DNA of 64,000 bases, taken from positions 1 through 64,000 of the forward strand of contig JAPSLM010000014.1 of the NCBI GenBank assembly GCA_031180825.1, read 5' to 3'. A program made the position numbers and the translations under genes. The notes beneath the pieces are model-generated. The model was given only the letters and a program-made list of their open reading frames with translations. It did no database searches and was not told the DNA's origin. Origin of the DNA: Paenibacillus sp. (lineage in GTDB: Bacteria > Bacillota > Bacilli > Paenibacillales > NBRC-103111). Of this stretch, positions 35,059 to 44,881 are shown in pieces; within the stretch, counting starts at the first letter, position 1; each line of letters starts with the position of its first letter.

Positions 35059-36135
35059 TTACCCAAGAAGGCCGGACTTCCGCACCTGCGCATAAAAGTT
35101 CCCGAACTCCTCGATATTGAGCTGCTGGGCGGCATCGGACAAAGCCGTGGCCGGGTCCGGATGCACCTCGACCATGACCCCGTCGGCACCGGCCGCTAAA
35201 GCCGCTTTCGCGCATGGAGCGAGAATGTCTTTGCGTCCCGTGGAGTGCGTAACGTCGACAAGCACCGGCAGATGGCTCTCCTGCTTCAGGATCGGCACGG
35301 CGGAAATATCGAGCGTATTGCGGGTCGCCTTTTCGTACGTGCGAATGCCGCGTTCGATGAGCATGACCTGCGTGTTGCCGCGGGCCAAAATATACTCGGC
35401 CGCATGCAGGAATTCTTCGATCGTCGCCGCCAGCCCGCGCTTCAGCAAAATCGGCTTGCGCACCTCGCCCGCCGCTTTCAGCAGCTCGAAGTTCTGCATA
35501 TTCCGCGCGCCGATCTGAATGACGTCGATATAATCGCATGCCATCTCCACATGAGCGGGATCTACAATTTCGCTGATCGTTTTCAGACCGAATTCATCGC
35601 CGACCTCCTTCAGTATTTTAAGCCCCTCGACGCCCAGCCCCTGAAAATCGTAAGGGGAGGTTCTCGGTTTAAACGCCCCTCCGCGCAGCACGGCAATCCC
35701 CGCCTGCTTCAGCGCCGCAGCGACCGTCCGCGTCTGATCGTAGCTCTCCACGGAGCAAGGTCCGGCAATCAGTACGGGACTTCCTCCGCCGACCGTCACA
35801 TCGTCTCCCAGCTTCACGACGGTATCTTCCTTTTGCTTCTTCCGGCTGACCAGAAGCTGCTTCTTATGATCGGTTACTTGAAGATTCAGCGAAGCCTGGA
35901 AAATTTGCTTGAACAGGTGCCGGATCGTATCGTCGGTGAAAGGCCCCTTGTTGCTCGCTACCAGCTCCGTCAGCATTTCCTTCTCCCGTACAGGGTCGAA
36001 TTTCGGAATGCCCTGCTTCTCCTTGAGGTTTCCGATTTCCTGGACAATCTTGGCGCGTTCCGACAACAGCTCCAGAAGCTGGCGGTTCGTTTCGTCCAAT
36101 TCTTCGCGTAAAAGCTCCAAACTTGGTTGGTTCAT
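35059..36135 (-). CDS. aroA: bifunctional chorismate mutase / DAHP synthase
   Basis: A 358-residue enzyme of the B. subtilis AroA(G) type. The AroQ chorismate-mutase domain lies at about 1-85 ([20 protein letters not shown]) and the DAHP synthase Ibeta domain at about 105-350 ([46 protein letters not shown]). It condenses PEP and erythrose-4-phosphate, the first step of aromatic biosynthesis; the mutase part acts as prephenate/chorismate sensor. ATG at 36133-36135 behind AAGGAG; the 47 extra codons in the track run through the T-box terminator. Tail-to-tail with the LysR gene. Confidence 0.92.
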   Translation of the reverse strand: MNQPSLELLREELDETNRQLLELLSERAKIVQEIGNLKEKQGIPKFDPVREKEMLTELVASNKGPFTDDTIRHLFKQIFQASLNLQVTDHKKQLLVSRKKQKEDTVVKLGDDVTVGGGSPVLIAGPCSVESYDQTRTVAAALKQAGIAVLRGGAFKPRTSPYDFQGLGVEGLKILKEVGDEFGLKTISEIVDPAHVEMACDYIDVIQIGARNMQNFELLKAAGEVRKPILLKRGLAATIEEFLHAAEYILARGNTQVMLIERGIRTYEKATRNTLDISAVPILKQESHLPVLVDVTHSTGRKDILAPCAKAALAAGADGVMVEVHPDPATALSDAAQQLNIEEFGNFYAQVRKSGLLG

Positions 36136-36174
36136 TTTCTCATCCGCTCCTTGAATTGTTTTTGGTTGGAACAT

Positions 36175-36485
36175 AAAAAAGGCCCCCCGTCGCAAGGGAC
36201 GAGGAGCCGTGGTACCACCCTTATTAGAAGTGCGCTCCCTTCGCGGACGAACCGGAGTGCTCTTCTCACTTTCCATCCTTTAACGCAGGACATACGGGGA
36301 ACCCTACCTAGAAGCCTTATCCATCATCGATTCAGGCCGCTCTTCAGGCACCAGCTCGGGAGTGAACTTCAGCGCAGTGCTCCATCGGGTGCTCTCAGTC
36401 GCCGGCACACCGTCCCTGGTAAGAAGCGTTCTTCGCCTACTCTCTCCTTCATTGCTTGTCAGAACATTCAGTTGATTTAGTTAAG
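36175..36485 (-). promoter_or_regulatory. T-box riboswitch leader of aroA
   Basis: On the minus strand the conserved T-box AAGGGTGGTACCACG is directly followed by an intrinsic terminator, GGCTCCTCGTC pairing with GACGGGGGGCC plus TTTTTT. Upstream, GAAGGAGAGAGTAG and CTGAGAGCACC look like stem I features. The most plausible specifier is TTC (Phe) in GAAGTTCAC, but it was not folded. Uncharged tRNA would stabilise the antiterminator and raise DAHP synthase. Confidence 0.88.
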
Positions 36486-36491
36486 TTGCAT

Positions 36492-36519
36492 TTTATACCG
36501 AAACAGACACGAAAGACAA
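36492..36519 (-). promoter_or_regulatory. promoter of the T-box/aroA transcript
   Basis: TTGTCT, a 16-base spacer and TATAAA on the minus strand, placing the start near 36485 and giving a leader of about 310 nt. Confidence 0.5.
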
Positions 36520-36641
36520 GAGCATGATTTAAAGCATCTTTGCTTTATAGCAGCAAAGTGTTTCTTGATGAAATCATGAGAAATTTCCGCTTCATTGCAT
36601 GGACCTGCATGAAAAGCCTCTGAAAACGTGCAGAAAAGGTA

Positions 36642-36686
36642 TTGACTTTGTTCTTGACCATGAGTAGTATTATGAAATACCACTAA
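36642..36686 (+). promoter_or_regulatory. promoter with overlapping operator (MFS gene)
   Basis: TTGACT, 17 bases, TAGTAT form the promoter. The palindrome-like AGTAGTATT-ATG-AAATACCACT (36663-36686) covers the -10 and the start site, ideal for a repressor. Confidence 0.6.
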
Positions 36687-36705
36687 ACTAAAAGGAGGCG
36701 TTAAT

Positions 36706-36738
36706 GTGACAACCGCCGTTGTTTTAAATTTTTGTTGA
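36706..36738 (+). CDS. possible 10-residue leader peptide before MFS gene
   Basis: GTG at 36706 follows AAAGGAGG at a spacing of about seven bases and encodes VTTAVVLNFC then TGA. An overlapping ATG-TGA start-stop (36704-36709) shares the same ribosome site. The site is too good to be accidental, yet opens no long ORF, suggesting translational attenuation of the efflux gene 80 bases downstream. Confidence 0.4.
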   Translation: MTTAVVLNFC

Positions 36739-36769
36739 GGACGCTGAACCGTATTTTTTTGTTTTAATG

Positions 36770-36794
36770 TTAGTGGTATTTAAAAATACTACCT
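36770..36794 (+). promoter_or_regulatory. second operator-like palindrome, mirror image of the first
   Basis: TTAGTGGTATTT-A-AAATACTACCT is a hairpin-capable palindrome. It is also nearly the reverse complement of the site at 36663-36686. It lies 26 bases before the MFS start codon. Confidence 0.5.
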
Positions 36795-36819
36795 AAATCG
36801 CTTCGAAGGAGATTCATCC

Positions 36820-38256
36820 ATGACTCAAGCAAATGTCAGTGCTTCTTCCCAGCCGCCGGAAGCCAAGAGATGGTGGGCGTTGTCCGTTTTGCTGCTGGGC
36901 ACGTTTATGGTTATTCTCGATTCGTTTATCGTCAATGTCGCCATCCCGTCGATCCAAACCCAGCTTCAAGCCTCGTCTGCCCAAATCCAGTTTATCGTTG
37001 CCGCGTACGTTCTCAGCTATGCGGTGCTGCTGATCCCGGGGGCGCGGATCGGCGACTGGATCGGCAGGAAAAAAAGCTTCATTCTCGGCATGATCCTGTT
37101 CGTTGCGGCGTCGGCTTTGTGCGGTATCGCGACGGGCGCACCGTTCCTGATTTTCTCGCGCGTAATTCAAGGGATCGGCGCAGCGATCCTGATCCCGCAA
37201 GTGCTGTCCATCATCCATGTCATCTTTCCTCCGGAAGAAAAAGGAAAAGCGATCGGTCTCTACGGCGCGGTCAGCGGTCTGGGGTTAATCGCCGGGCAAA
37301 TCGTCGGCGGCACGCTGCTCCACTTCGATGCGCTCGGACTGGGATGGCGCAGCGTCTTTTTGATCAATATTCCGATCGGCCTGCTGGCTGTTCTGCTGAT
37401 CATTCCTTTGGTTCGGGAAAACCGTTCCGGCGAGAAAAAGAACATCGACGCATGGGGGATCGTTCTCCTGACGTGCAGCCTGCTTCTGTGCATTTATCCG
37501 ATGATCGTCGGAAGAGAAGCCGGCTGGCCACTTTGGGTATATGCCAGCTTCATCGGAGGTATCGCCTTCCTTCTCTTGTTCGTCGGGTATGAAAAGAAGC
37601 TGCTTCGCAACGGAAAATCTCCGCTAATCCCGGTGGCCATCTTCCAGGAAAGGTCGTTTACCGTCGGCGTGCTGGCGCTCATTGCATTCCAGTTGGGGAA
37701 TTCGGGCTTTTTTCTCACCGTCTCGGTCACGCTGCAGGATGGGCTGATGCTGTCTCCCATGCAGTCCGCCGCCGCCTTTATGCCGATCGGCATCGCCTTC
37801 TTCGCCGCTTCCCTGCTGGCTCCGAAATGGCTGAATCGCGCGGGGACGGCCGTTCTTAAGTGGGGCGCATGGCTCATGGCCGCCGGTTATGCCGCCGTCA
37901 TCTGGTACATCTGCGCGGGTGGCGCAGCGCATGATTGGCTGCCGCTGCTGATTCCGTTTCTGTTTATCGGATTAGGTCAAGGACTCGTCGCATCTCCTCT
38001 GATGAAGACGATCTTGTCGGGCATCCATAGCCGGTATGCGGGCTCCGCCTCCGGCGTGCTTACGACCTGCATGCAAACCGCCAATGTGCTCGGGGTCGCG
38101 GTCATCGGCACCATCTTCTTCTCCTTCTTGACCGGACATGGCACCGCGCCGTACCTGAACGCCTTCGCAGTCGCTCTCGTATGCAGCATAGCCTTAAGCA
38201 TCGTGACGTTCCTGTTCATTCTCGGTTTACAAAGCCGGCAAAAGGCGGCCGCATAA
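36820..38256 (+). CDS. MFS efflux transporter, DHA2 (EmrB/QacA) family
   Basis: A 478-residue, 14-helix drug/H+ antiporter. DHA2 motifs are VILDSFIVNVAIPSIQ (motif D1 with Asp), GARIGDWIGRKKSF (motif A) and FSRVIQGIGAAILIPQVL (motif B/C region). GAAGGAG eight bases before the ATG. The upstream region contains a repressor-type promoter and a short leader ORF, consistent with drug-inducible expression. No regulator is adjacent. The inositol-phosphatase-like gene follows after 51 bases and may be cotranscribed. Confidence 0.88.
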   Translation: MTQANVSASSQPPEAKRWWALSVLLLGTFMVILDSFIVNVAIPSIQTQLQASSAQIQFIVAAYVLSYAVLLIPGARIGDWIGRKKSFILGMILFVAASALCGIATGAPFLIFSRVIQGIGAAILIPQVLSIIHVIFPPEEKGKAIGLYGAVSGLGLIAGQIVGGTLLHFDALGLGWRSVFLINIPIGLLAVLLIIPLVRENRSGEKKNIDAWGIVLLTCSLLLCIYPMIVGREAGWPLWVYASFIGGIAFLLLFVGYEKKLLRNGKSPLIPVAIFQERSFTVGVLALIAFQLGNSGFFLTVSVTLQDGLMLSPMQSAAAFMPIGIAFFAASLLAPKWLNRAGTAVLKWGAWLMAAGYAAVIWYICAGGAAHDWLPLLIPFLFIGLGQGLVASPLMKTILSGIHSRYAGSASGVLTTCMQTANVLGVAVIGTIFFSFLTGHGTAPYLNAFAVALVCSIALSIVTFLFILGLQSRQKAAA

Positions 38257-38307
38257 CGACCGTTGTTTGACCGGCAACTTTTCAACATACAAAGGAGATG
38301 GAATTCC

Positions 38308-39105
38308 ATGGTACAAGTGAATGTAAACGAATTGCAGGAGTTATTCGCCAGCCTCGGAGGGCAGTTAAAGCAGAAGTATAACCACCGCACGGCCCCCCGC
38401 AACCGCGAAGAGATGTTCGCCAGATTCTCGGAAGCCAATGTCTGGGCCACCGAACAAATCAGACCGGTGCTGCGGCAAAAATACCCGGATATTCAATGGT
38501 CCTATGCCGATATTGATCCGGAGCTGCAGCATGCCGCTTCGGCATCCAAGCAGGCGTACTGGGTGCTGGACCCGGTAGACGGAGGCGTGCATTTGCATCA
38601 AGGGTTCAGCTCTTGGTCGATGGCCCTGTGCCTGATGGAAGGCGGAGAGCCTGTCTTTTCGCTCGTCTACGACCCCAACCGGCAAGAATTATTCCACGCC
38701 GCCCGCGGACAAGGCGCGTTCTTGAACGGAGCCCGCATTCACGTCGGGGAGAAGTCCGCGCTGCGCGACGCCTTCCTGGTAACGGCCCCGCCTTCTCTGC
38801 CGGATGAAGAACCGTTAACCGCGAAGCTTACCGCCGACGGAATCGGCAAGCTGCTTCCGCGTGTCTTCGGCATTCGTATGCTCGGCTCCGTCGCGCTTCA
38901 ACTGGCGTATGTGGCCAGCGGAAAAATGGACGGGTACTGGGAGTTCGGCGACGATTACTACGACCGGATGGCCGGAGCCCTGCTTGTCCGCGAAGCCGGA
39001 GGGATCGTAACGGATATCCGGGGCGAATCGTTTACCGCAGGGTCTTCGGGCATTATCGCCGGCAATGCGGCGATGCATGCCGCCATTCGCCACACCTTGG
39101 GTTAA
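38308..39105 (+). CDS. inositol-monophosphatase-family protein with atypical active site
   Basis: A 265-residue FIG-superfamily phosphatase-like protein. The central motif reads WVLDPVDGGVHLHQGF where active enzymes have W-(I/V)-(I/V)-D-P-(I/L)-D-G-T; the Thr is replaced by Gly. The C-terminal D-x-A-G metal motif appears as YYDRMAGALLVREAGG. The usual GEE glutamate upstream is not obvious (WSYADIDPE instead). It may have altered specificity or reduced activity. ATG behind AAAGGAG. Terminated by a hairpin at 39198-39230. Confidence 0.75.
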   Translation: MVQVNVNELQELFASLGGQLKQKYNHRTAPRNREEMFARFSEANVWATEQIRPVLRQKYPDIQWSYADIDPELQHAASASKQAYWVLDPVDGGVHLHQGFSSWSMALCLMEGGEPVFSLVYDPNRQELFHAARGQGAFLNGARIHVGEKSALRDAFLVTAPPSLPDEEPLTAKLTADGIGKLLPRVFGIRMLGSVALQLAYVASGKMDGYWEFGDDYYDRMAGALLVREAGGIVTDIRGESFTAGSSGIIAGNAAMHAAIRHTLG

Positions 39106-39197
39106 AAGACGACTCGGAGACTTTCAGCCTGACGCGAGCATAGAGGAAGTAAAAGAACCCGTCGCCCCGCCCCCGAGGTAAAGAGGTAAAATCGAAG

Positions 39198-39230
39198 CGG
39201 AGCCGTCACAGCTTTCACTGTGCGGCTCCG
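39198..39230 (+). terminator. terminator after MFS/IMPase-like genes
   Basis: CGGAGCCG-T-CACAG ... CTGTG-CGGCTCCG stem followed by TTGT. Confidence 0.6.
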
Positions 39231-39400
39231 TTGTCATAAATACAGCTTTCGAGAGCTTGACCTTACTCCGTTTCGTCTCGGGATGCTATGAACCGAATCA
39301 CGAAGGGCGGAACGGTGCTACCCGTCCAAAACCGGGAAAGTCTATGAAAACAAGGCCCGGATTATGTCAATTAACGGCCGGCCGTTCACAAACGGAGCGG

Positions 39401-40713
39401 TCATTGCGGCAAAGGAAGCAGCACATTCAGGAAAAGAATGGCCATGGCATGAACGGTTATGCGCAGCGGCGTCGCTTTAAATTTCGTTTTCCAGGTCCAC
39501 AAGCCGTAAACGGACCTGAGAATCAGAGCGAGGATGACCGCGACGATCAGATCGAGAATCACATAGCTCTTCGTATAATCGGGCAGTTCGGCTGCCGAGC
39601 GTTCCTGTCCGCGAACAATTCCGTTAAGTCCCGAGACGATGCCGTCGTAGGACGAAAGAAAATCGTAGGCATTGATCAGCAGGACGATGCCGTAATCCCC
39701 GTCCATCGCCATAAACGAATACGTATTTTCCGTAATGCCGTTATGAAAAATGACGCTGTTGTTGACGCTCCACCCCATGCCGTAAAATAACCCGTCTGCG
39801 ATCGGCGCAGTCGGCTCGTGCATTTGCCGGACGCCTTGCTCGGACAAGACGGTTCTGGCTTGGAAACGACCCCCGTTTAGCTGAGCGATCAAGTAATTCG
39901 ACATGTCTTCGGCGCTGGAAATCAAGTAGCCTGACGGACGGTGGCCTCGTGATTCAACTGCTTGGTTGGGACCATCACGCCGAAGACGGGCTGATACCCG
40001 GTCGCCAAACCGTCGTTCCGGGCTTGCTCCGGAGCGGCGTAGCTGTGATTCATCGCCAGCGGCTTGAAAATATGGTCGCTCACATATTGGGCATACGGTT
40101 TCCCGGAGACCGCTTGGACGATCCCGCTAAGAATATTGTAGTTTACGTTCGAGTACTGGTAGGCGGAACCTGCAGGCCCGATCAGCGGCGTGTCCTTCAG
40201 GTCCCGGATATGCTGTTCGATCGACTTGTCTCCTTCCACCATTCCTTTGCGCCCGGTATAGATGGAAAATCCGCTGGTTTGATTCAATAAGTACCGTACG
40301 GTGATTTGGGAAGAGGCTGCCTCATCGGCGGTTCGAAAATAGGGCAAATACCGCTGCACAGGCGCATCCAGCTCAATCTTCCCGGCCTCCGCCAGCTGCA
40401 TGACCGCCAGGGCGGTAAACGACTTGCTGGTGGAACCGAGGACAAAAGGCGTCTGCGGCGTGACGGGCGCTTGATCCGGGCCGGAGATGCCGTAGCCCTT
40501 CAGGTAGACGGTACGGTCGCCCTTGACGATCCCCAGAGCCGCGCCCGGAATATGAAGCCTGTCCATGGCCGCTTCGACGTAGGCATCGATTTTGGCAGGA
40601 TCGATCTGAAACGTTTTCTCCTCGGCTCTTGCCGACATAGGGGGTATGACCAACCATGCAATCATTATCATTAAAGTGAAAATATGGAAGTATTTTGCCA
40701 ATATAGCTTTCAT
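39401..40713 (-). pseudogene. beta-lactamase-fold serine hydrolase, frameshifted
   Basis: The N-terminal frame (ATG at 40711-40713) has a signal peptide and class-C/PBP4-like motifs: SxxK in LGSTSKSFTALAVMQLAEAG, YxN in YQYSNVNYNIL. After HEATV the frame is lost; restoring one C at about 39930 gives PSGYLISSAEDMSNYLIAQL in the next ORF, with the HxG triad motif in FHNGITENTY and C-terminal transmembrane helices. The tail also stops early (NVLLPLPQ) where relatives usually have several more helices. One-base deletion plus truncation: pseudogene or sequencing error. Confidence 0.8.
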
Positions 40714-40751
40714 TGTTCTCTCTCCTTCATCCGGTCCTTCATGCGTTCTTG

Positions 40752-42090
40752 TTAGGATGCCGTGCCGCGCAGCACGCTTTTCATATAACCTCTGCAGGCG
40801 ACGACAAAGTAAACCGTCTGCATGGCCATATAGACGCCGATGACGACGAACGAGTACAGCCAATTGGATAAATGAAGCAGGTTATCCAGTGCCTTCATCG
40901 CAACCAGCGCGTGAACAATGCCGATCAGACAGGGCGCGATGAAAATGACGCCGACCTGCGGAACGACAATTTTGCGGATTTCCTCCAGGGTGACGCCGAT
41001 TCGGGTCAAAGCCTTGAACTGCTCCCGATCCTCCTGCAGCTCCGTAAACAGCTTGAAATAAATCATGCTGCCGGACGCGATAAAGAACAAGAGGCTGAGG
41101 AAGAGACCGATAAACATCGTCAGTGCGATGACTTCCCTAACGTTATCGTATTGCGTCTTCATTTCCTGGTATTGCCCTGCGACCGCAAGCATATACACCG
41201 CGCTCGACGCCGTTAAAATGACGGCGCTCAAAATCGATACGATAAATAGCACGCGGGCGTTGTCTTTCATTTTGTAGCCGAGCTGGGCGTAAACGAGCAT
41301 CTTCGTACGGTCGTAGTAAATGCCGGTGCGCTTTCGGATCAGCTGCAGCAGCAGAACGCTGAACTGCGTAAACAAAAGATATGTGCCCATGGTCACGGTA
41401 AGCAAAATCAACAGCGAAATACGCCTCGTTGAGCGTCAGCGCCAAGCTATAGCCTGCGCCCAGACAAACCGCCGCAAGCAGCGCAAGCCGGCGCGAATAG
41501 ACGAGCTGCCCTTTCGGCTTGCGCGAGGCTTTGAGCCGATCGGCGATCTCCGCACGGCTCATTCGCAGCGCCGCCCATACCGAAATCAGCATGAACAGCA
41601 GGAAGAAGCCCCCGGCCGTCAACCATACCGCTTGCTGCGGAACGGCAAACGGAATCGTATCGCTCATCCCGAGCAGCACGCCAAGCCCCATAAAGAACAG
41701 CTTGCTGAACAGGATGCCCAGACCGATACCCGCTCCGACAGACAGCGCCGCGATCGCCGCGTTCTCGTACAGCACAAGCTTGCGAAGCTGCCCGCGGGTC
41801 ATCCCGAACAGCGAGAGCAGGCCGAACTCCTGCTGGCGCGTCTTCAGAAACGCGGAGTTGGAATACAGCACGAACAAGAACGAAAAAATGACAATGACGT
41901 ATTCGCAGAACACCATGCCCTGTCTGACTTTTGCGGCAGCCGCAAGCCGGCCGCTCGCCACCTCGGGATGAGCGAGAAATGCGGCATAGATGTAGAAGAT
42001 CATCACGGAAAACACGCTGCTCATAAAAAATGCGCCGTACGAACGCCAATTGCCGCGGATGCTGCTAAGCGCGAGCGAGCGGAACGTCAT
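40752..42090 (-). pseudogene. BceB-type FtsX permease, frameshifted
   Basis: The first part (MTFRSLALSSIRGNWRSYGA, about 220 residues, five helices) and the second (ILLTVTMGTYLLFTQFSVLL onward, about 215 residues, five helices) form one Bce-type permease of about 450 residues, split by a one-base shift near 41415. The large extracellular loop of typical BceB (about 200 residues) is unusually short. Intact permeases of this class flip or free lipid-II-cycle intermediates from peptide antibiotics and signal to the kinase. Its start overlaps the ATPase stop by 26 bases. Confidence 0.8.
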
Positions 42091-42841
42091 CGAAATTCCC
42101 TCCCAGCACGCTGAGCGCGTCCAAGATTTGTTGGAAGAACACCTGCCGGCTCGCACCGCGCCGCAATTCCGAGAACAGCTTGCCGTCTTTAATAAACACG
42201 ATGCGCCGGCAGTAGCTTGCCGAGAAAGGATCGTGCGTGACCATCAGCACGGTCGCCCGGAAGTGCTCGTTCATCTCTTGAAGCACATCCATGACATCTC
42301 CGGCCGCTTTCGAATCCAGATTTCCGGTCAGTTCGTCGGCCAGCAGCAAGGATGGCTTGTGAATGAGCGCCCGCGCAATCGCCGCGCGCTGCTTCTGCCC
42401 GCCGGACACCTCATACGTGCGCTTGCCGAGCAGTCCGACGATCTGCAGTCTCTCGGCAAGCGGCGCAAGCCGCTGCTCGATCAGATTGGGAGCCATCCCT
42501 TCCAAGACGAGAGGCAAAATAATATTTTCCTTGATCGACAGCGTGTCGAGCAGGTTGAAATCCTGAAACACGAAACCAAGCTCGCGCCGCCGGAATAACG
42601 CCAGCTTCTTATCGCTCAGCGACGCCGGGTCGGCCCCGTTGATCTCGATTCGCCCCGATGTCGGACGGTCAATCGTCGCCAGCAGATTAAGCAGCGTCGT
42701 CTTCCCGCTTCCCGACGGCCCCATGACGCCGACAAACTCGCCCGCTTCGATCGTCAAATCGATATCCTCCAACGCTTTATAAAGGATATTTCCGGGGGAG
42801 CCGTACGTTTTGCCCAGTCCCTGTACTCTTAGTACACTCAT
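42065..42841 (-). CDS. ABC transporter ATPase, BceA type
   Basis: A 258-residue ATPase of the MacB/BceA class. Walker A is [20 protein letters not shown], the signature VSGGQKQRAAIARAL, Walker B LLADELTGNLDS and the switch MVTHDPFSA. It partners the BceB-like permease downstream; if that permease is really broken this ATPase is orphaned. It follows the kinase by 108 bases on the same strand. ATG with GGAGG upstream. Confidence 0.88.
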   Translation of the reverse strand: MSVLRVQGLGKTYGSPGNILYKALEDIDLTIEAGEFVGVMGPSGSGKTTLLNLLATIDRPTSGRIEINGADPASLSDKKLALFRRRELGFVFQDFNLLDTLSIKENIILPLVLEGMAPNLIEQRLAPLAERLQIVGLLGKRTYEVSGGQKQRAAIARALIHKPSLLLADELTGNLDSKAAGDVMDVLQEMNEHFRATVLMVTHDPFSASYCRRIVFIKDGKLFSELRRGASRQVFFQQILDALSVLGGNFDDVPLARA

Positions 42842-42949
42842 CGTTGCCCGTTTCCTCCTTTATGCTGTTTTCACTGTCTATAGCGCTAGTATAGCTCGGA
42901 GGAGACGCCGGTCCCATCGATTTGCGTGACATTGTACCTTACAAACTTG

Positions 42950-44053
42950 TTACCTGGAGCGCATGCCCCGTTCTCCCTTGTCACCTAACGCATGAATGCT
43001 CCGGGGATGAAAGAATACGGTAAACGTCGTTCCCTCGCCCAACTCTGACTCTACGGACAACCGGTGTCCAAGTCCGCTGCATACCTGCTTTGCCAAATAG
43101 AGTCCCATGCCGGTCGACTCTCCGGCCTCCCGTCCGTTCTCTCCGGTGAAGAACGGGTCGAAGATCCTCGGCAGATCGTGGGGCGCAATCCCGATTCCCT
43201 CGTCCGTCACTCTCAGTTTGCCGCCCCCGTCCGCACCCGGCTCCAGCCGGAAAATGAGCTTCTTGGCCCCCGGCTTGGCCTTGCTATATTTGATCGCATT
43301 GCTGACAAACTGGTTTAGAACGACCGTCATCCATTTTCCGTCCGTCTCCGCCCATGCCTCGCCTTCGAGCTGCGGAAAGATGGAGTACCGGATGCAAAGC
43401 CGCTTATGCGCATTCATGACGGTGCGCACCAGCTCATGAAGCGCCGTCTGCCGGAAATGGAGGTCCATTCGAAACTTATCGAGTCGCGCCGTATTCAGCA
43501 TCAGGTCGAGCCCTCTCGACATGCGTTCGGCTTCCTCCTGCAAACTGAGCGCAAGCTGCTTCTGCTCCTCCTCCGTAACGGGCAGCTGATGCAGCGCATC
43601 CTGCACCAGCAAGTCGATAACCGATACGGGAGTTTTCATATGAGGCACCCATTGCAGTACAAAATGATTGTGCTGCTCCTGCCGGCGGCGGTATTGCCCA
43701 AACTCGTTCAAGTAAGCGCTGTGCTGGTCCCGCAGCAAACGCCCGACAAGCCGCTGCTCGCCCGTAACCGCGGATTGAACGATGGCGGCGGCCTGAAGCT
43801 CGCCGGACTTCTCCACCGCTTGCTCCAGCTGCTTGTAATACGCTCTTTGGCGTATGTAATCTACGGCCAGCCACACGCCTGCAAAAAATAATCCGAGGAT
43901 GACAAAATAAGAGATGGTGCCCGTCCCAATCCCCTCCGGATTACGTGCCCGCTCCAGCAGCATGAGTCCTGCCCCGAGTCCGATCAAAAGTATGCACACA
44001 AGCGCATAAGCAAGCCGGTCGCGCAAAAATATGACAGCCGACGCACCGCTCAT
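42950..44053 (-). CDS. sensor histidine kinase, BceS (intramembrane-sensing) type
   Basis: A 367-residue kinase. Two close N-terminal transmembrane helices (YALVCILLIGLGAGLMLLE; SYFVILGLFFAGVWLAV) have almost no extracellular loop, the hallmark of BceS-like kinases that sense through their ABC transporter. The phospho-acceptor motif is VPHMKTPVSVIDLL. The ATP-binding domain has NQFVSNAIKYSK, DEGIGIAPHDLPRIF and TGMGLYLAKQVC. The four-base overlap with the response-regulator gene shows coupling. Kinase reading frame is intact. Confidence 0.85.
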   Translation of the reverse strand: MSGASAVIFLRDRLAYALVCILLIGLGAGLMLLERARNPEGIGTGTISYFVILGLFFAGVWLAVDYIRQRAYYKQLEQAVEKSGELQAAAIVQSAVTGEQRLVGRLLRDQHSAYLNEFGQYRRRQEQHNHFVLQWVPHMKTPVSVIDLLVQDALHQLPVTEEEQKQLALSLQEEAERMSRGLDLMLNTARLDKFRMDLHFRQTALHELVRTVMNAHKRLCIRYSIFPQLEGEAWAETDGKWMTVVLNQFVSNAIKYSKAKPGAKKLIFRLEPGADGGGKLRVTDEGIGIAPHDLPRIFDPFFTGENGREAGESTGMGLYLAKQVCSGLGHRLSVESELGEGTTFTVFFHPRSIHALGDKGERGMRSR

Positions 44054-44786
44054 ACGCCCGATTCCTCCCGCTCGTCGCGTAGGAGGAGCATATAGCCTTG
44101 GCCGCGCACCGTTTCGATGGCTTTCGGGAGCCCCAGCTCCTCCAGCTTTTTCCGAAGCCTGGTCACATTGACCGTTAACGTATTGTCATCGACAAACTGC
44201 ACATCGTCCCACAGCGCCTCCAGAAGCTGCTCCCGGGAAACGATCCGCTCCGGCTGCCGCATGAAGCATTCCGCCAGCAGCCGCTCGTTCTTCGTCAGCA
44301 TCGCTTTCCGCTTCTCCCATACCAGCTCGCCCCGTCCAAGGTGCAGCCGCAAGCCATGCGCGTTCAGCTCCGCTTCCGGCGCTCCCGCAGCCGTGCCGCC
44401 ATGCCCGCCCGCAGCGGCGTATTCCCCGTAGGCTCTTCGGAGCACGCCCTTGATCTTCGCCATGAGAAGATCCAACGGGATCGGTTTCGTAATATAGTCG
44501 TCGCCGCCGTTTTCAATGGCCATGACTTGATCCATCTCCCCGGCCCGCGCGGAGATAAAAATAATCGGCACGCTGGAGCGCGTGCGAATTTGTCTGCACC
44601 AGTAATAGCCGTCAAAATACGGCAGGTTAATATCCAGCAGCACCAAATGCGGCGCATAGGCTTCCAGCTCCGGTATCAAATCGCGGAACTGCGTCGCGCA
44701 TGCCGCCTCGAAGCCGTATTTCTCCATATTTTTTTCAGGACAGCCCCTATTTTGTCGTCGTCTTCTATGATGTAAATGCGGTACAT
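44050..44786 (-). pseudogene. OmpR-type response regulator (BceR-like), N-terminal frameshift
   Basis: From ATG 44784-44786 (GGAGGAAG upstream) the product begins MYRIYIIEDDDKIGAVLKK, the receiver start with its acidic pocket. A seven-A run then throws it out of frame. The next frame resumes MEKYGFEAACATQFRD, phospho-acceptor VLLDINLPYFDGYYWCRQ, Lys in GGDDYITKPIPLDLL, and a complete winged helix (WDDVQFVDDNTLTVNVTRLR). One base restores the whole gene. Without it only a receiver lacking beta-1 is made. Confidence 0.75.
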
Positions 44787-44881
44787 AGCGCTTCCTCCCA
44801 ACGTTTCAACGAACATTACCAAGATAGCAGGATCACCGCCGCTAAGCAATTTTAATTTTCAGGACGCTTATTGTAATATAA

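Noticed and set aside
36136-36276. N-terminal 47 codons of the 405-aa DAHP synthase ORF
   Set aside because: They translate through the T-box and terminator; the RBS-linked ATG is at 36135.
36477-36683. 68-aa minus-strand ORF
   Set aside because: It overlaps promoters on both strands, no RBS, no motif.
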